A stretch of DNA of 64,000 nt from Thermohalobaculum sp039028795 (GCA_039028795.1 JBCCHJ010000005.1:1-64000); one strand, 5' to 3'. Positions 27,361-37,298 are shown, counted from the first letter of the stretch. Notes: generated by a model from the sequence alone, not told the origin. Translations and numbers: made by a program.

Positions 27361-29550
27361 ATGCGCGCTGATTTTTTGAACACCCATGTCACGCCCCCGA
27401 TGGATGACACCGTCGCCTCGATTGACGCCGCGACGCCGGATCGGTTCTTTAATCGAGAGCTGTCGTGGCTGAAGTTCAACTGGCGTGTCCTGGAAGAGGC
27501 CGACAATCCCAACCACCCATTGTTCGAGCGTGTGAAATTTCTGTCGATCTCAGGCTCGAACCTGGACGAATTCTACAATGTGCGCGTGGCTGGTCTGCGC
27601 GCGCAAATGCGTGCTGGGGTCGAACGTCGCTCGTTGGACGGCCGCACCGCGGCGCAGCAGTTGGAATTGGTGGACGCCGAGGCGATCCGTCTGTTGAAAT
27701 CGCAGCAGGATGCTTGGAATACCTTGAGGGGATTGCTGGCAGAGCAAAACATTCACGTGGTGACGGAAAGCGATCTTACAGACCAGGATCGCACCGCACT
27801 TTTCGACATGTTCCACGCGCAGGTCTTCCCGATCCTGACGCCGATGGCGATCGACCCTGCGCACCCATTCCCCTTCATTCCAAACAAAGGTCTCGGCCTC
27901 TGCCTTCAGATGGAGCGTCTGAAAGATGGTGAGCAGTTGTCGGCCCTGTTGCTGATCCCGCCGCAGGTGGCTCGGTATCACCGTCTGGCCGATGGCGCGG
28001 ATGGGTCGATCCGTTATCTGCCGATCGAGACGATCCTGCAGTTGTTCCTGGATCAGTTGTTCCCGGGCTATGCGCTGCAGGGACAGTGCCTTTTCCGTGT
28101 GCTGCGCGATTCGGATATCGAGATCGAGGAAGAGGCCGAAGACCTGGTGCGCGAGTTTGAAACTGCCCTGAAACGGCGTCGGAAAGGTCGGGCGATCCGG
28201 CTGAAGGTCAATGCCGAAGGGCTGGATTCTCTGAAGCAACTTGTCGCTGAGCAAATGGAGATCGAGCCTTCCGAGGTTATCGAAGTGCATGGCGTCGTTG
28301 GCATCGAGGAACTTTCGCAATTACTGAATGACGACCGCCCGGAACTGGCCTGGGTGCCGTATCAGCCGCGCCTGCCGGAGCGGGTGCGTGACCACGACGG
28401 CGATATCTTCGCTGCTGTCCGGCAAAAGGACATGCTGGTCCACCACCCCTATGAATCGTTCGAGACCGTCGTGGATTTTCTGCGTCAGGCGGCCCGCGAC
28501 CCGAATGTCGTCGCGATCAAGCAAACGCTTTACAGAACTTCGAAAGGTTCGCCGATTGTCACCGCGCTCTGTGAAGCAGCCGAAGAAGGCAAGAATGTCA
28601 CGGCTTTGGTCGAGCTGAAAGCGCGCTTCGACGAAGCCACGAATATTCAATTGGCCAGGCAGTTGGAACGGGCTGGTGCCCAGGTTGTTTTCGGCTTCGT
28701 TGACTGGAAGACCCACGCAAAGATCAGCCTGGTGGTTCGCCGCGAAGGCGGGCAACTTGTGACTTATTCGCATTTCGGCACCGGAAATTATCATCCGATC
28801 ACCGCGCGGTTCTACACCGACCTTTCGATGTTCACATGCAACCCGGTCCATGGCCGCGATGCTGCGAAGATCTTCAACTTTATCACCGGTTACGCTGAAC
28901 CCGCGGGTTTAGAGGCCGTGCAGACCGCGCCTTTGTTTCTGAAGAAAACCTTGATGGAATGCCTCGAGGCGGAAATCGAACACGCGAAGGCCGGGCGCCC
29001 GGCCCAGGTCTGGGTCAAACTGAATTCGTTGTTCGAGGGCGATATCATCGACGCGCTCTACAGGGCGGCGCAGGCAGGCGTACAGATCGACATGGTTGTG
29101 CGCGGAATTTGCGGGCTTCGTCCGGGCGTGCCGGGCCTCTCGGAAAACATTCGCGTAAAGTCCATCATCGGCCGATTCCTGGAACATTCGCGGATTGTCT
29201 GTTTCGGCAATGGCGAAGGTCTGCCTTCGGATAAGGCGCGGGTCTTCATCTCGTCGGCGGACTGGATGGATCGGAACTTGAACCGCCGGGTCGAAACCTT
29301 GGCCGAGGTCACGAACCCAACCGTTCACGCACAGATCATCGAACAGATCATGGCGGGCAATCTGGCGGACGAGGCGCAAAGCTGGGTTTTGCAGCCAGAT
29401 GGCATCTATATTCGGGCCTCGGGAGAGCCCGGCGAGGAACTTTTCAATTGCCATGAATTTTTCATGAAGTATCCATCCCTCTCAGGCAGGGGTCGCAGCG
29501 GAACCGCGGATGCTCCGCGGTTGACGCGGCCGGCAGCCGCGGCAGAGTAA
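27361..29550 (+). CDS. ppk1: Polyphosphate kinase 1
   Basis: 729 residues, standard Ppk1 size. FFNRELSWLKFNWRVLEEA (~28-46), SNLDEFYNVRVAGL (~67), the catalytic-His segment TYSHFGTGNYHPITARFYTD (~464-483; His in YSHFGTGNYH) and the second phospholipase-D-like half NRRVETLAEV are all seen. It makes and degrades polyphosphate at the membrane. Starts 3 nt after hdaA; ppx follows after 24 nt, pairing synthesis with breakdown. Confidence 0.97.
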   Translation: MRADFLNTHVTPPMDDTVASIDAATPDRFFNRELSWLKFNWRVLEEADNPNHPLFERVKFLSISGSNLDEFYNVRVAGLRAQMRAGVERRSLDGRTAAQQLELVDAEAIRLLKSQQDAWNTLRGLLAEQNIHVVTESDLTDQDRTALFDMFHAQVFPILTPMAIDPAHPFPFIPNKGLGLCLQMERLKDGEQLSALLLIPPQVARYHRLADGADGSIRYLPIETILQLFLDQLFPGYALQGQCLFRVLRDSDIEIEEEAEDLVREFETALKRRRKGRAIRLKVNAEGLDSLKQLVAEQMEIEPSEVIEVHGVVGIEELSQLLNDDRPELAWVPYQPRLPERVRDHDGDIFAAVRQKDMLVHHPYESFETVVDFLRQAARDPNVVAIKQTLYRTSKGSPIVTALCEAAEEGKNVTALVELKARFDEATNIQLARQLERAGAQVVFGFVDWKTHAKISLVVRREGGQLVTYSHFGTGNYHPITARFYTDLSMFTCNPVHGRDAAKIFNFITGYAEPAGLEAVQTAPLFLKKTLMECLEAEIEHAKAGRPAQVWVKLNSLFEGDIIDALYRAAQAGVQIDMVVRGICGLRPGVPGLSENIRVKSIIGRFLEHSRIVCFGNGEGLPSDKARVFISSADWMDRNLNRRVETLAEVTNPTVHAQIIEQIMAGNLADEAQSWVLQPDGIYIRASGEPGEELFNCHEFFMKYPSLSGRGRSGTADAPRLTRPAAAAE

Positions 29551-29574
29551 GCGGGCCGCGCCCGAACTGGGTGC

Positions 29575-31161
29575 GTGAAGAGGGTAGGAGCGCTGAGCGA
29601 TAACGCGCGCAAGGAACGTGGCCGCATAACGGCCATCGCAGCGGACGCTGCCGGACAGGGCGATCTATTTGCAGATCAGCTACGGTCATTTCATCTGCCG
29701 AAACCTGGGGACGACCGCATCGGCGTGGTCGATGTCGGCTCGAACTCGGTCCGCATGGTGGTCTTCGAGGACGGGCGCCGTTGCCCGGCCATGGTCTTCA
29801 ACGAAAAAATTATGTGCGGCCTTGGCGCCGATTTGGACGAAACCGGAAAGCTGGACCCGGAAGGCTGCGATCGTACGATGGTTGCGCTGCACCGGTTCGT
29901 TGCCATGGCACCTGGCTTGAAAGTCGGTGCCTTGGTTGGCATGGCGACGGCTGCCGTGCGCGAGGCAAAGGATGGCAGGGCATTTCGCGACCGGATCGAG
30001 AATGAGACCGGCATCCGGCTCAGAATTGCCAGCGGCAAGGACGAGGCCCGCTATGCGGCGCTGGGGGTATTGTTCGGCGATCCGGCAGCCGAGGGATTGG
30101 TGCTGGATCTTGGCGGTGCGTCCATGGAATTCTGCCCAGTTGCAAACGGTAAGCCCGGCACAGGGATTTCCACCCCGCTGGGACCACAAAGGATCGAGGC
30201 ACCGACGCCGCATGCTGCACGCCGGGCAATGGACGCGATCCTATCCGAGGTCGCGCCTGACTTCGCCGATACATCTCAACGTCTTTACCTGGTTGGCGGG
30301 GCTTGGCGTGCCTTGGGAAGGGTGCAGATCGACCGGGTCAATCATCCGATGAACATTCTGCATGAATACCGGTTCAGCGCCGCAGATGCGCTGAAAACCG
30401 CCGAATACATCCTAAACGCAGAAAAATCAGAACTTTCCGGACACGGTGTCCCGTCCGCACGGGTAGCCTCGCTGCCGCACGCCGCGGTTTTGCTGCAGGC
30501 GGTGATTGAACACTTCGATCCCAAGGACTTGGTGATTTCGGGCTTCGGCCTGCGCGAAGGGCTTTGCTATCGCTATCTGCCGGCTGCGATCCGGCGCCAG
30601 GATCCGCTGCTGTCGACATGCCGGGGACAGGAACGCACCCGTGCCCGCGATCCGGGATTTGGCGCTGAACTTGCAAATTGGATTTTGGCTGCGTTCGTGC
30701 CGGAAAGCCCAGAGGAAGAACGCCTGATCCGGGCGGCTTGTCACCTGGTTGATGTGTCGTGGCGGGCGCATCCGGATTACCGGACGACAGCGTGTTTGGA
30801 GGCGGTGACCCGCGTCAACGTCTCTTCTGCCGGGCATAAGGGCAGGGCCTTCATCGGGGCAGCGCTGCTGGGCCGCTACAAGGGGGCAAGACGGCTCGTT
30901 GCGGATATCGAGGAAATCAGCTTGCTCAGCGATCGCCGATTAGACCGCGCTTTGCAGATCGGTGCACTGATGCGTTTGGGCAGCACGATTTCCGGCGCGG
31001 TATCGGGCTACTTGCCCAATTGTCCTCTGAGTGTCGAGGACAACACTCTGTTTCTGAAGCCCATCCGATCGAGCCGGGTGCTGATGGGTGAGGAAGTGGA
31101 AAAGCGCCTTTTGCAGGCCGCGCGTGCGCTGGGTCTCGACTGGCAGATCGGCTCGGATTGA
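29575..31161 (+). CDS. ppx: Exopolyphosphatase / Ppx-GppA phosphatase
   Basis: 528 residues from a GTG. The ASKHA-type nucleotide fold is marked by VVDVGSNSVRMVVFEDG (~51-67), the TAAVREAKDG acid loop and LVLDLGGASMEFC (~178-190). A C-terminal HD-type helical region follows. It hydrolyses polyphosphate from the ends (and possibly pppGpp). It is 24 nt downstream of ppk1. The N-terminal ~40 residues ahead of the fold could be a short extension or a mis-set start. Confidence 0.94.
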   Translation: MKRVGALSDNARKERGRITAIAADAAGQGDLFADQLRSFHLPKPGDDRIGVVDVGSNSVRMVVFEDGRRCPAMVFNEKIMCGLGADLDETGKLDPEGCDRTMVALHRFVAMAPGLKVGALVGMATAAVREAKDGRAFRDRIENETGIRLRIASGKDEARYAALGVLFGDPAAEGLVLDLGGASMEFCPVANGKPGTGISTPLGPQRIEAPTPHAARRAMDAILSEVAPDFADTSQRLYLVGGAWRALGRVQIDRVNHPMNILHEYRFSAADALKTAEYILNAEKSELSGHGVPSARVASLPHAAVLLQAVIEHFDPKDLVISGFGLREGLCYRYLPAAIRRQDPLLSTCRGQERTRARDPGFGAELANWILAAFVPESPEEERLIRAACHLVDVSWRAHPDYRTTACLEAVTRVNVSSAGHKGRAFIGAALLGRYKGARRLVADIEEISLLSDRRLDRALQIGALMRLGSTISGAVSGYLPNCPLSVEDNTLFLKPIRSSRVLMGEEVEKRLLQAARALGLDWQIGSD

Positions 31162-31482
31162 TGATCCCGGCTGGGCATATTGATGGCCCTTCGCAGTCTT
31201 AGCTTTGGGCGAAATTGCATTGTCTTGGACGGATCTGAATTCTCGCGTCCCCACCCGCTCTTTGGGGGCGCACTTGCTACCCAGAACATGGCCAAAACGT
31301 AATTCGCTTGCCGGTCGCGCCAAGAAATCACGTAAGATTTAAGCCAAAATGGCTGTAAATCCGATCAAACGCTCGTCGGTCTTCGGGAACGGTTTACATC
31401 TACGTATCAGCACAGCCGATCCGCTTGCGCGTCCGGCCCAGACGCCCTACACCCAGGCGCATACCGATTTTCGGAGAATAAG
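31162..31482. other. Gene-free stretch between ppx and proS
   Basis: 321 bases without a supportable gene. It contains a copy of a diverged 40-nt repeat (31238-31277, also found at 60682-60721) with a hairpin-forming C-run/G-run core, and a small AGCC-AAAAT-GGCT inverted repeat near 31345. A minus-strand frame crosses the area but its codons look like a shadow of ppx. The proS promoter must lie in the right part; no clear -35/-10 pair is visible. Confidence 0.5.
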
Positions 31483-32817
31483 ATGCGTCTGACCCGCTAT
31501 TTTCTACCTGTGTTGAAGGAAACGCCTGCTGACGCCCAGATTGTCAGCCACCGGCTGATGCTGCGTGCGGGCATGATCCGGCAATCCAGCGCCGGGATCT
31601 ATTCCTGGCTGCCGCTGGGTTACAAGGTGCTGCGCCGGATCGAGCAGATCGTGCACGAAGAACAGCAGCGCGCAGGCGCCATTCCGATGCTGATGCCGAC
31701 GATCCAATCGGCGGATCTATGGCGGGAAACAGGGCGATACGACGCATACGGGCCGGAGATGCTGCGGATCGAGGACCGTTCGGGCCGCGAAATGCTTTAT
31801 GGTCCGACCAACGAGGACATGATCACCGATATCTTCCGCGCCTATTGCGGATCATATCGCGACGTGCCGAAGATCCTTTATCACATCCAGTGGAAGTTCC
31901 GGGACGAGGTCCGCCCCCGCTTCGGAGTGATGCGTGGCCGCGAATTCCTGATGAAGGACGCCTATTCCTTTGACCTGGATCAGGAAAGCGCCCTCCATTC
32001 CTATAACCAGATGCTCGTGGCCTATCTGAAGACCTATGAGCGGATGGGCCTTCAGGCTTTCCCGATGCGGGCAGAAACCGGCCCCATCGGCGGGGATTAC
32101 TCCCATGAATTCCTGGTGCTGGCCGATACCGGCGAATCCGAAGTCTTCTTCGATGCAAAGTGCCTGGATCTGACCTTCGGCGACCGGGATGTCGACTGGG
32201 ATGACAAGGCTGAACTGCAGGGCGTCTATGATGAATGGTCGTCCATGTATGCCCGGACCGAGGACACCCATGATAAGGCTGCCTTCGAAGCCGAAGTTCC
32301 TGAGGATCGCCGCCGGTCTTCCCGTGCCATCGAGGTCGGGCAGATCTTCTATTTCGGCACGAAGTATTCCGAACCGATGAACGCCGTGGTCACCACGCCC
32401 GACGGTGAAAAGCACCCGGTACACATGGGATCCTATGGTGTCGGTGTGTCACGGCTGGTTGGCGCTTTGATCGAGGCCAACCACGACGAAAATGGCATCA
32501 TCTGGCCCGAGGAAGTCACGCCCTTCCAAGTTGGTCTGATCAACATCCGCCAGGGCGATGACGCTACCGATGCGGCCTGCGCGGATCTCTACGCCCGGAT
32601 GACCAAGGCTGGATTGGATGTGCTCTACGATGACCGTGAAGCCAGGGCAGGTGAAAAATTCGCCACCATGGACCTGATCGGCATTCCCTGGCGCATCACT
32701 GTGGGACCACGCGGATTGAAAGAAGGCAAGGTCGAGCTCACGTCCCGACGGACGGGAGAGACCGAGGAACTGTCGCCGGAGGCGGCGCTCGATCGCGTAA
32801 AACAGATCTACGCGTAG
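31483..32817 (+). CDS. proS: Prolyl-tRNA synthetase (short form, no editing insertion)
   Basis: 444 residues. Class II motifs appear: AGIYSWLPLGYKVLRRIE (~37-54), LYGPTNEDMITDIFR (~105) and FRDEVRPRFGVMRGREFLMK (~138-157), with the C-terminal anticodon-binding domain from PFQVGLINIRQGD. The ~180-residue INS editing domain present in E. coli ProS is missing between motifs 2 and 3, so Ala-tRNA-Pro must be cleared by a free-standing ProXp-ala-type enzyme elsewhere. This short form is usual in alphaproteobacteria. GGAG precedes ATG. Confidence 0.96.
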   Translation: MRLTRYFLPVLKETPADAQIVSHRLMLRAGMIRQSSAGIYSWLPLGYKVLRRIEQIVHEEQQRAGAIPMLMPTIQSADLWRETGRYDAYGPEMLRIEDRSGREMLYGPTNEDMITDIFRAYCGSYRDVPKILYHIQWKFRDEVRPRFGVMRGREFLMKDAYSFDLDQESALHSYNQMLVAYLKTYERMGLQAFPMRAETGPIGGDYSHEFLVLADTGESEVFFDAKCLDLTFGDRDVDWDDKAELQGVYDEWSSMYARTEDTHDKAAFEAEVPEDRRRSSRAIEVGQIFYFGTKYSEPMNAVVTTPDGEKHPVHMGSYGVGVSRLVGALIEANHDENGIIWPEEVTPFQVGLINIRQGDDATDAACADLYARMTKAGLDVLYDDREARAGEKFATMDLIGIPWRITVGPRGLKEGKVELTSRRTGETEELSPEAALDRVKQIYA

Positions 32818-32885
32818 ACCAGTTCCACGCGCATTGCGTTGCGTGGATTGATAGGTCTTCGACTCGGCTGCTTGAAAGGAAGCCT

Positions 32886-34145
32886 ATGTTCTCACGCCTC
32901 GAATGGTTGATCGCCGGCCGCTATATGCGGGCCCGCCGGAAAGAGGGCGCGATTTCAGTCATCACCGGCTTTTCCCTTGTTGGCATTCTACTGGGTGTCG
33001 GTACCCTGATCGTCGTGATGTCAGTGATGAATGGTTTCCGGGCTGAACTGATCAAGCAGATTATCGGTGCGCAGCCGCACATAACCGTCTACGGTTCGGG
33101 CCAGACTGGAGTCTTCGACTATGATGATCTTTCCGACCGGGTGAAGACTGTTCCCGGTGTCACCCGCGCGGCGCCGCGCATGGAACAGACGGTCATGGCC
33201 TCCGGCGAGAGTGACGCGACAGGCGTGCAGCTTCGCGGCCTCCGCATGGATGATCTAAGAAACCTGCCAGGGGTGTCCGACCCGGAATGGTCAACCGGCA
33301 GCTTGGATGATGTCGAAAATGGGATAGCTCTCGGTGAAGGCGTTGCCCGAAAGCTTGGGGTCACTTTGGGCGATAAGGTTATGTTGATGACACCGCCCAA
33401 CCGCGTGGTCGCGTTCGGCAAGATCCCCACCCGTCGGCACTACACCGTTACCTATATATTTCGGGTCGGGTACTACCCCTACGACAACGCTTTCGTCTTC
33501 CTGCCGCTTGAAGAAGCCCAAGGGCTTCTGAACAAGCGGGATCGGGTCGATGGGATCGAAGTTTTCGTTGACGACCCCGACGCATTGTCGCGAAAGAACG
33601 ACGATCCGGTGAGTTCTGCGATCATTGCCCGTGGCGGCGCAGAGCATTTTCCCTGGAATTGGCAGCAGTCAAATGGCTCGTTCATCGACGCGTTGGACAC
33701 GGAACGCGCTGCGATGTTCGTGATCCTTTCGCTGGTGATCCTCGTCGCTGCGCTGAACATCATTTCCGGGCTGATCATGCTGGTCAAAGAAAAGGGCCAG
33801 AACATTGGTATCATGCGCACATTCGGAATGACGCGCGGGGGCATTCTTCGGGTCTTCTTCATTTGCGGCGCGTCGATCGGAGTGTTTGGTACAATCCTTG
33901 GTGTGGTCGGCGGCGTCCTGTTCGTCACCTTTATCCACGAAATCCAGGCTTTTTTGGAAGCGATCCTGGGGATCCCGCTTTGGCCCGTCGAGGTGCGGGG
34001 GCTCAGCCAGATCCCAGCGATCATGCACACCTCGGACGTCATCGCGACTGCCGCCGTCGCGCTTGTCCTGTCGCTGCTCGCCACTTGGTATCCGGCGCGG
34101 CGGGCTGCCCGCATGGACCCGATCGAGGCGCTTCGTTATGAGTGA
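32886..34145 (+). CDS. lolC: Lipoprotein-releasing ABC transporter permease (LolC/LolE family, LolF-like)
   Basis: 419 residues: N-terminal helix GFSLVGILLGVGTLIVVMSVMNGF (part; ~31-50), a large periplasmic MacB_PCD domain (~50-275), then three helices at ~280-300, 325-350 and 385-405 (AAVALVLSLLATWYPARRAAR). GKIPTRRHYTV and LWPVEVRGLSQIP are typical of LolC/E. Only one permease is present next to lolD, so it probably acts as a LolF homodimer extracting lipoproteins for LolA. AAAGGAAG precedes ATG. Stop overlaps lolD. Confidence 0.92.
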   Translation: MFSRLEWLIAGRYMRARRKEGAISVITGFSLVGILLGVGTLIVVMSVMNGFRAELIKQIIGAQPHITVYGSGQTGVFDYDDLSDRVKTVPGVTRAAPRMEQTVMASGESDATGVQLRGLRMDDLRNLPGVSDPEWSTGSLDDVENGIALGEGVARKLGVTLGDKVMLMTPPNRVVAFGKIPTRRHYTVTYIFRVGYYPYDNAFVFLPLEEAQGLLNKRDRVDGIEVFVDDPDALSRKNDDPVSSAIIARGGAEHFPWNWQQSNGSFIDALDTERAAMFVILSLVILVAALNIISGLIMLVKEKGQNIGIMRTFGMTRGGILRVFFICGASIGVFGTILGVVGGVLFVTFIHEIQAFLEAILGIPLWPVEVRGLSQIPAIMHTSDVIATAAVALVLSLLATWYPARRAARMDPIEALRYE

Positions 34146-34809
34146 GGCCCTGCGCCTGACCGGCATTACCAGAACGTTCACCCAAGGCGCGCGCAGCGTC
34201 GAGGTGCTGCGCGGCGTGGGCCTGTCGATCGCGACAGGAGAAATCGTCGCATTGGTCGCGCCTTCAGGCGCGGGCAAGTCAACCTTGCTGCACATTGCGG
34301 GGCTTCTGGATTCCGCCAGCGGCGGCACGGTCGAGATCGCAGGCCGGGATGTCAGCGCGTTAGGTGATGCGGATCGCACAAAGGCACGGGGCGAACTGTT
34401 GGGCTTTGTCTACCAGTTTCACCACCTGCTTCCGGAGTTTTCAGCACAGGAGAACGTCGCAATCCCTTTTTGGGCTGCGGGCGGAGACCGGGCGAAAGGA
34501 TGGAGTCGGGCAGGGGAGTTGCTCGATCAGGTTGGTCTTGCAGATCGGGCCAGTCACCGCCCGGCTGAACTTTCTGGCGGCGAACAGCAACGGGTCGCGA
34601 TCTGCCGCGCCCTCTCAAACAACCCCGCCGTTCTGCTGGCGGATGAACCCACTGGCAACCTGGACCCGGAAACTTCAGGCCGGGTCTTCGATATGCTGCT
34701 GCAGGTCGTTCGCAGCACAGGGCTGGCTGCCTTGATCGCCACACACAATCATGATCTGGCGGCGCGCATGGACCGGATCGTCCGGCTGGAAGGCGGCCAG
34801 ATCGGGTAG
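34138..34809 (+). CDS. lolD: Lipoprotein-releasing ABC transporter ATPase LolD
   Basis: 223 residues from the ATG that overlaps the permease by 8 nt. Walker A APSGAGKSTLL (~41), signature LSGGEQQRV (~142), Walker B VLLADEPTGNLD (~164) and the switch His in ATHNHD are all present; FHHLLPEFSAQENV is the LolD-type X-loop area. It powers release of lipoproteins from the inner membrane. The frame is open further upstream, but only as a shadow of the permease gene. Confidence 0.95.
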   Translation: MSEALRLTGITRTFTQGARSVEVLRGVGLSIATGEIVALVAPSGAGKSTLLHIAGLLDSASGGTVEIAGRDVSALGDADRTKARGELLGFVYQFHHLLPEFSAQENVAIPFWAAGGDRAKGWSRAGELLDQVGLADRASHRPAELSGGEQQRVAICRALSNNPAVLLADEPTGNLDPETSGRVFDMLLQVVRSTGLAALIATHNHDLAARMDRIVRLEGGQIG

Positions 34810-34884
34810 GGCTGATGCAAGACCACCGGATTGCGCAGAAACAAAGCCACTAGTGCAGGCTTCGGCCTGCCATCGGGGGAAGAG

Positions 34885-35652
34885 ATGACCAAAACAGCAC
34901 TCATCACCGGCGCGGCTCGGGGCATTGGTTTGGCAACGGCCCGGCTTTTCCTGGACCAGGGTTGGAACGTCGCGCTTCTGGACAAGGACGGCCCGGGCCA
35001 AGCCGCTGCCGCGGCTGCCCTGGATACACCGGATCGCGTGCTTGCGGTGACTGCGGACGTCGCCGATGATCGCCAGATCACTCAAGCTATGGCTGAAGTG
35101 CAGGACCGCGTCGGCACGTTGCATGCATTGGTGAACAATGCCGGAGAGGCTGTTTTCAAACCTCTGCTCGACACGTCGCCGCAGGAATGGTCCCGCGTGC
35201 TGGACGTGAATCTTACAGGACCATTCCTTTGCACAAGGGCGACTATCCCACTGATGACGGACGGCGGTGCGATTGTGAACATTGCATCGATTTCGGGTTT
35301 GCGCGCCTCCACCCTTCGGGTTGCCTATGGCACCTCCAAAGCGGCCCTGATGCATCTGACCAAACAAATGGCGGCAGAGTTTGCTGGCCTTGGCATCCGC
35401 GCCAATTGCATCGCGCCGGGACCGGTGGACACAGCCATGGCCAAGGCCGTGCATTCGCCCGAGATCCGCGCTGACTACCACGACGCCATCCCGCTGGGCC
35501 GCTACGGGTTGGAGGAAGAGGTCGCCCAAGCGATCTGGTTCCTGTGCTCGGATCAGGCCAGCTATATCACTGGCCAAACCTTGGCGGTTGACGGTGGTTT
35601 CGACGCGACGGGAATTGGGCTTAAGACCTTGCGTGATGATGAGGGGGCATAG
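34885..35652 (+). CDS. SDR-family oxidoreductase
   Basis: 255 residues; GGGGGAAGAG immediately upstream supports this ATG. Classical SDR: TGAARGIGLATA (~8-19) binds the nucleotide, LVNNAG (~84), Ser in NIASISG (~135), catalytic YGTSK (~150) and NCIAPGPVDT. ALLDKD, with Asp after beta-2, suggests NAD(H) preference. Such enzymes reduce or oxidise alcohols, sugars or acyl chains; the substrate is not predictable. It stands alone downstream of lolD. Confidence 0.9.
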   Translation: MTKTALITGAARGIGLATARLFLDQGWNVALLDKDGPGQAAAAAALDTPDRVLAVTADVADDRQITQAMAEVQDRVGTLHALVNNAGEAVFKPLLDTSPQEWSRVLDVNLTGPFLCTRATIPLMTDGGAIVNIASISGLRASTLRVAYGTSKAALMHLTKQMAAEFAGLGIRANCIAPGPVDTAMAKAVHSPEIRADYHDAIPLGRYGLEEEVAQAIWFLCSDQASYITGQTLAVDGGFDATGIGLKTLRDDEGA

Positions 35653-35675
35653 GCGAGACGGCAAGCTCGCCGACG

Positions 35676-35912
35676 TCAATTCCCTTGACGCCGTCTGCCT
35701 TCCTGTTTGCAGATTTCATCTGCTGCCTCGGTGCTCATCCCTGACGGTTTCTTAACCGCTTCATCCATCCAGGTGACGCTCTCTCGATACAGCTGGCACG
35801 TCACGGGTCCCTGGTCGGTTTCTACGACGACCTCTGGCGATGTGCAGGATGCAAGAAGACCAAAGGCAACCGCGCACAGCGCAGCATTTATCGATTGATG
35901 TTTGAACGTCAC
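35676..35912 (-). CDS. Small lipoprotein
   Basis: 78 residues: signal INAALCAVAFGLLASC with lipobox LLASC (Cys ~23), then a short mature chain with a second Cys pair (TCQLYRES and EICKQEG) that could form a disulphide. The DEICKQEGRRRQGN tail is basic. I do not recognise a named family; similar small lipoproteins are frequent in Rhodobacterales. It converges with the SDR gene (23-nt gap). Confidence 0.7.
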   Translation of the reverse strand: MTFKHQSINAALCAVAFGLLASCTSPEVVVETDQGPVTCQLYRESVTWMDEAVKKPSGMSTEAADEICKQEGRRRQGN

Positions 35913-36125
35913 TTGGATCCCCCGATGTTTAAATACGTCTTTTGCCGAAGCCTATGACGTCGGACACGCCGTCCGCAAGGTCAGGATGACCGACTGAGCG
36001 TAAATCGGAACAAGCCGGCTAAATCGAAATTTCAGACGATGCCTGCGGCATGATTTGTCGCGTCGGGCACAGATTGAGGTGCCACATTTCTCCAGGCTTT
36101 TCCTGCAGCCAATGGAGGAAAACCC

Positions 36126-37298
36126 ATGCAATCCGCTCATATTGCCCGCCATCGCCCAGGTTCCGAAAATGCTGTTGCCGGTCTTCGTAGCGATGCTGAA
36201 AAAGTCACCATAGACTGGCAGGACGGCCACCGATCCGTGTTCCACACGATCTGGCTGCGCGACAATTGCAGTTGTGATGTCTGTGGGGACCATTCCGGGG
36301 GCCATAGGTTCTGGGAACTGAACATGGCGCCGGGGTCACTGGCCAACGATGTTGGTTTGATCGATGGGATGATCCAGATCACCTGGGTCGAGGACGGCCA
36401 TGTGACAACATTTGATCCGGCATGGCTGCGGGCGCATTGCTACTCCGACGCTGCGCGGCATGCACGGCGACATCGCCCGATCACCTGGGATGCGTCGATC
36501 GCCGGAGCCCTGCCCGAGGCGGACTACGCAGTTGCCCTGCAAGACGACCAGGAACGTCTGAAGGTATTCGACGCAGTCCGCACATATGGCATCTGTCTGC
36601 TGCGGAATGTGCCTGCAACGATCGATGCAACCGAAGACGTCGCGGCACTGTGCGGCTTTGTCCGGGAAACCCATTATGGCCGGATCTTCGAAATTCTCTC
36701 GACCCCCGATCCAAAGGTTATCGCGAACGCGCCGGTACCGCTACGTCCGCACACTGATGAAAACTTCCGCGAACCACCGCCCGGCATCATGATTTTCCAT
36801 TCGATCCGCGCCAGTGAAGATCGAGGCGGTCAATCCGTCATGACCGATGGGTTCAAGCTGGCCGAGGATCTTCGCGAGCTATACCCCGATGATTTCGACC
36901 TCTTGACCCAAGTGCCAATTCCGCATCGCCGGTTCATCGAAGACGTTGGCCTGCGGGCTGAATCTCCGGTGATCCAGTTGGACCACCATGGAGACATCGT
37001 CGAGTTTCGCCTGAACGAACGGACCATGGGTCCGCTGGACCTGCCCGTGGAACAGATGGAGACCGTCTACCGTGCCCTGGGTCGAATGTTCCAACTGACC
37101 TATGACGCGAAGTACCACATGCACCACTTGCTCGAAGATGGTGAAGCGCTGGTTTTCGACAACGCCAGGGTTTTACATGCCCGAACGGGCTTCAACGGCA
37201 ATCGGCACGTGCGTCTGACCCATGTGGGCCGGGACGAGTTTTTCAGCCGCTGGCGGCAGTTGCGCAGCCGATTGCATGGCGACATCAACCTGGTCTGA
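36126..37298 (+). CDS. Gamma-butyrobetaine-hydroxylase-like 2-oxoglutarate dioxygenase
   Basis: 390 residues, GGAGG upstream. The N-terminal ~100 residues are the GBBH-like zinc domain: LRDNCSCDVCGDHSGG holds the three Cys and a His. The C-terminal TauD-type domain has the iron motif PHTDENFREPPPG (His/Asp, ~204) and the distal His in ARVLHARTGFNG (~352), with an Arg for 2-oxoglutarate. The family makes carnitine from gamma-butyrobetaine or acts on trimethyllysine. No carnitine genes are adjacent, so substrate is uncertain. Confidence 0.88.
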   Translation: MQSAHIARHRPGSENAVAGLRSDAEKVTIDWQDGHRSVFHTIWLRDNCSCDVCGDHSGGHRFWELNMAPGSLANDVGLIDGMIQITWVEDGHVTTFDPAWLRAHCYSDAARHARRHRPITWDASIAGALPEADYAVALQDDQERLKVFDAVRTYGICLLRNVPATIDATEDVAALCGFVRETHYGRIFEILSTPDPKVIANAPVPLRPHTDENFREPPPGIMIFHSIRASEDRGGQSVMTDGFKLAEDLRELYPDDFDLLTQVPIPHRRFIEDVGLRAESPVIQLDHHGDIVEFRLNERTMGPLDLPVEQMETVYRALGRMFQLTYDAKYHMHHLLEDGEALVFDNARVLHARTGFNGNRHVRLTHVGRDEFFSRWRQLRSRLHGDINLV

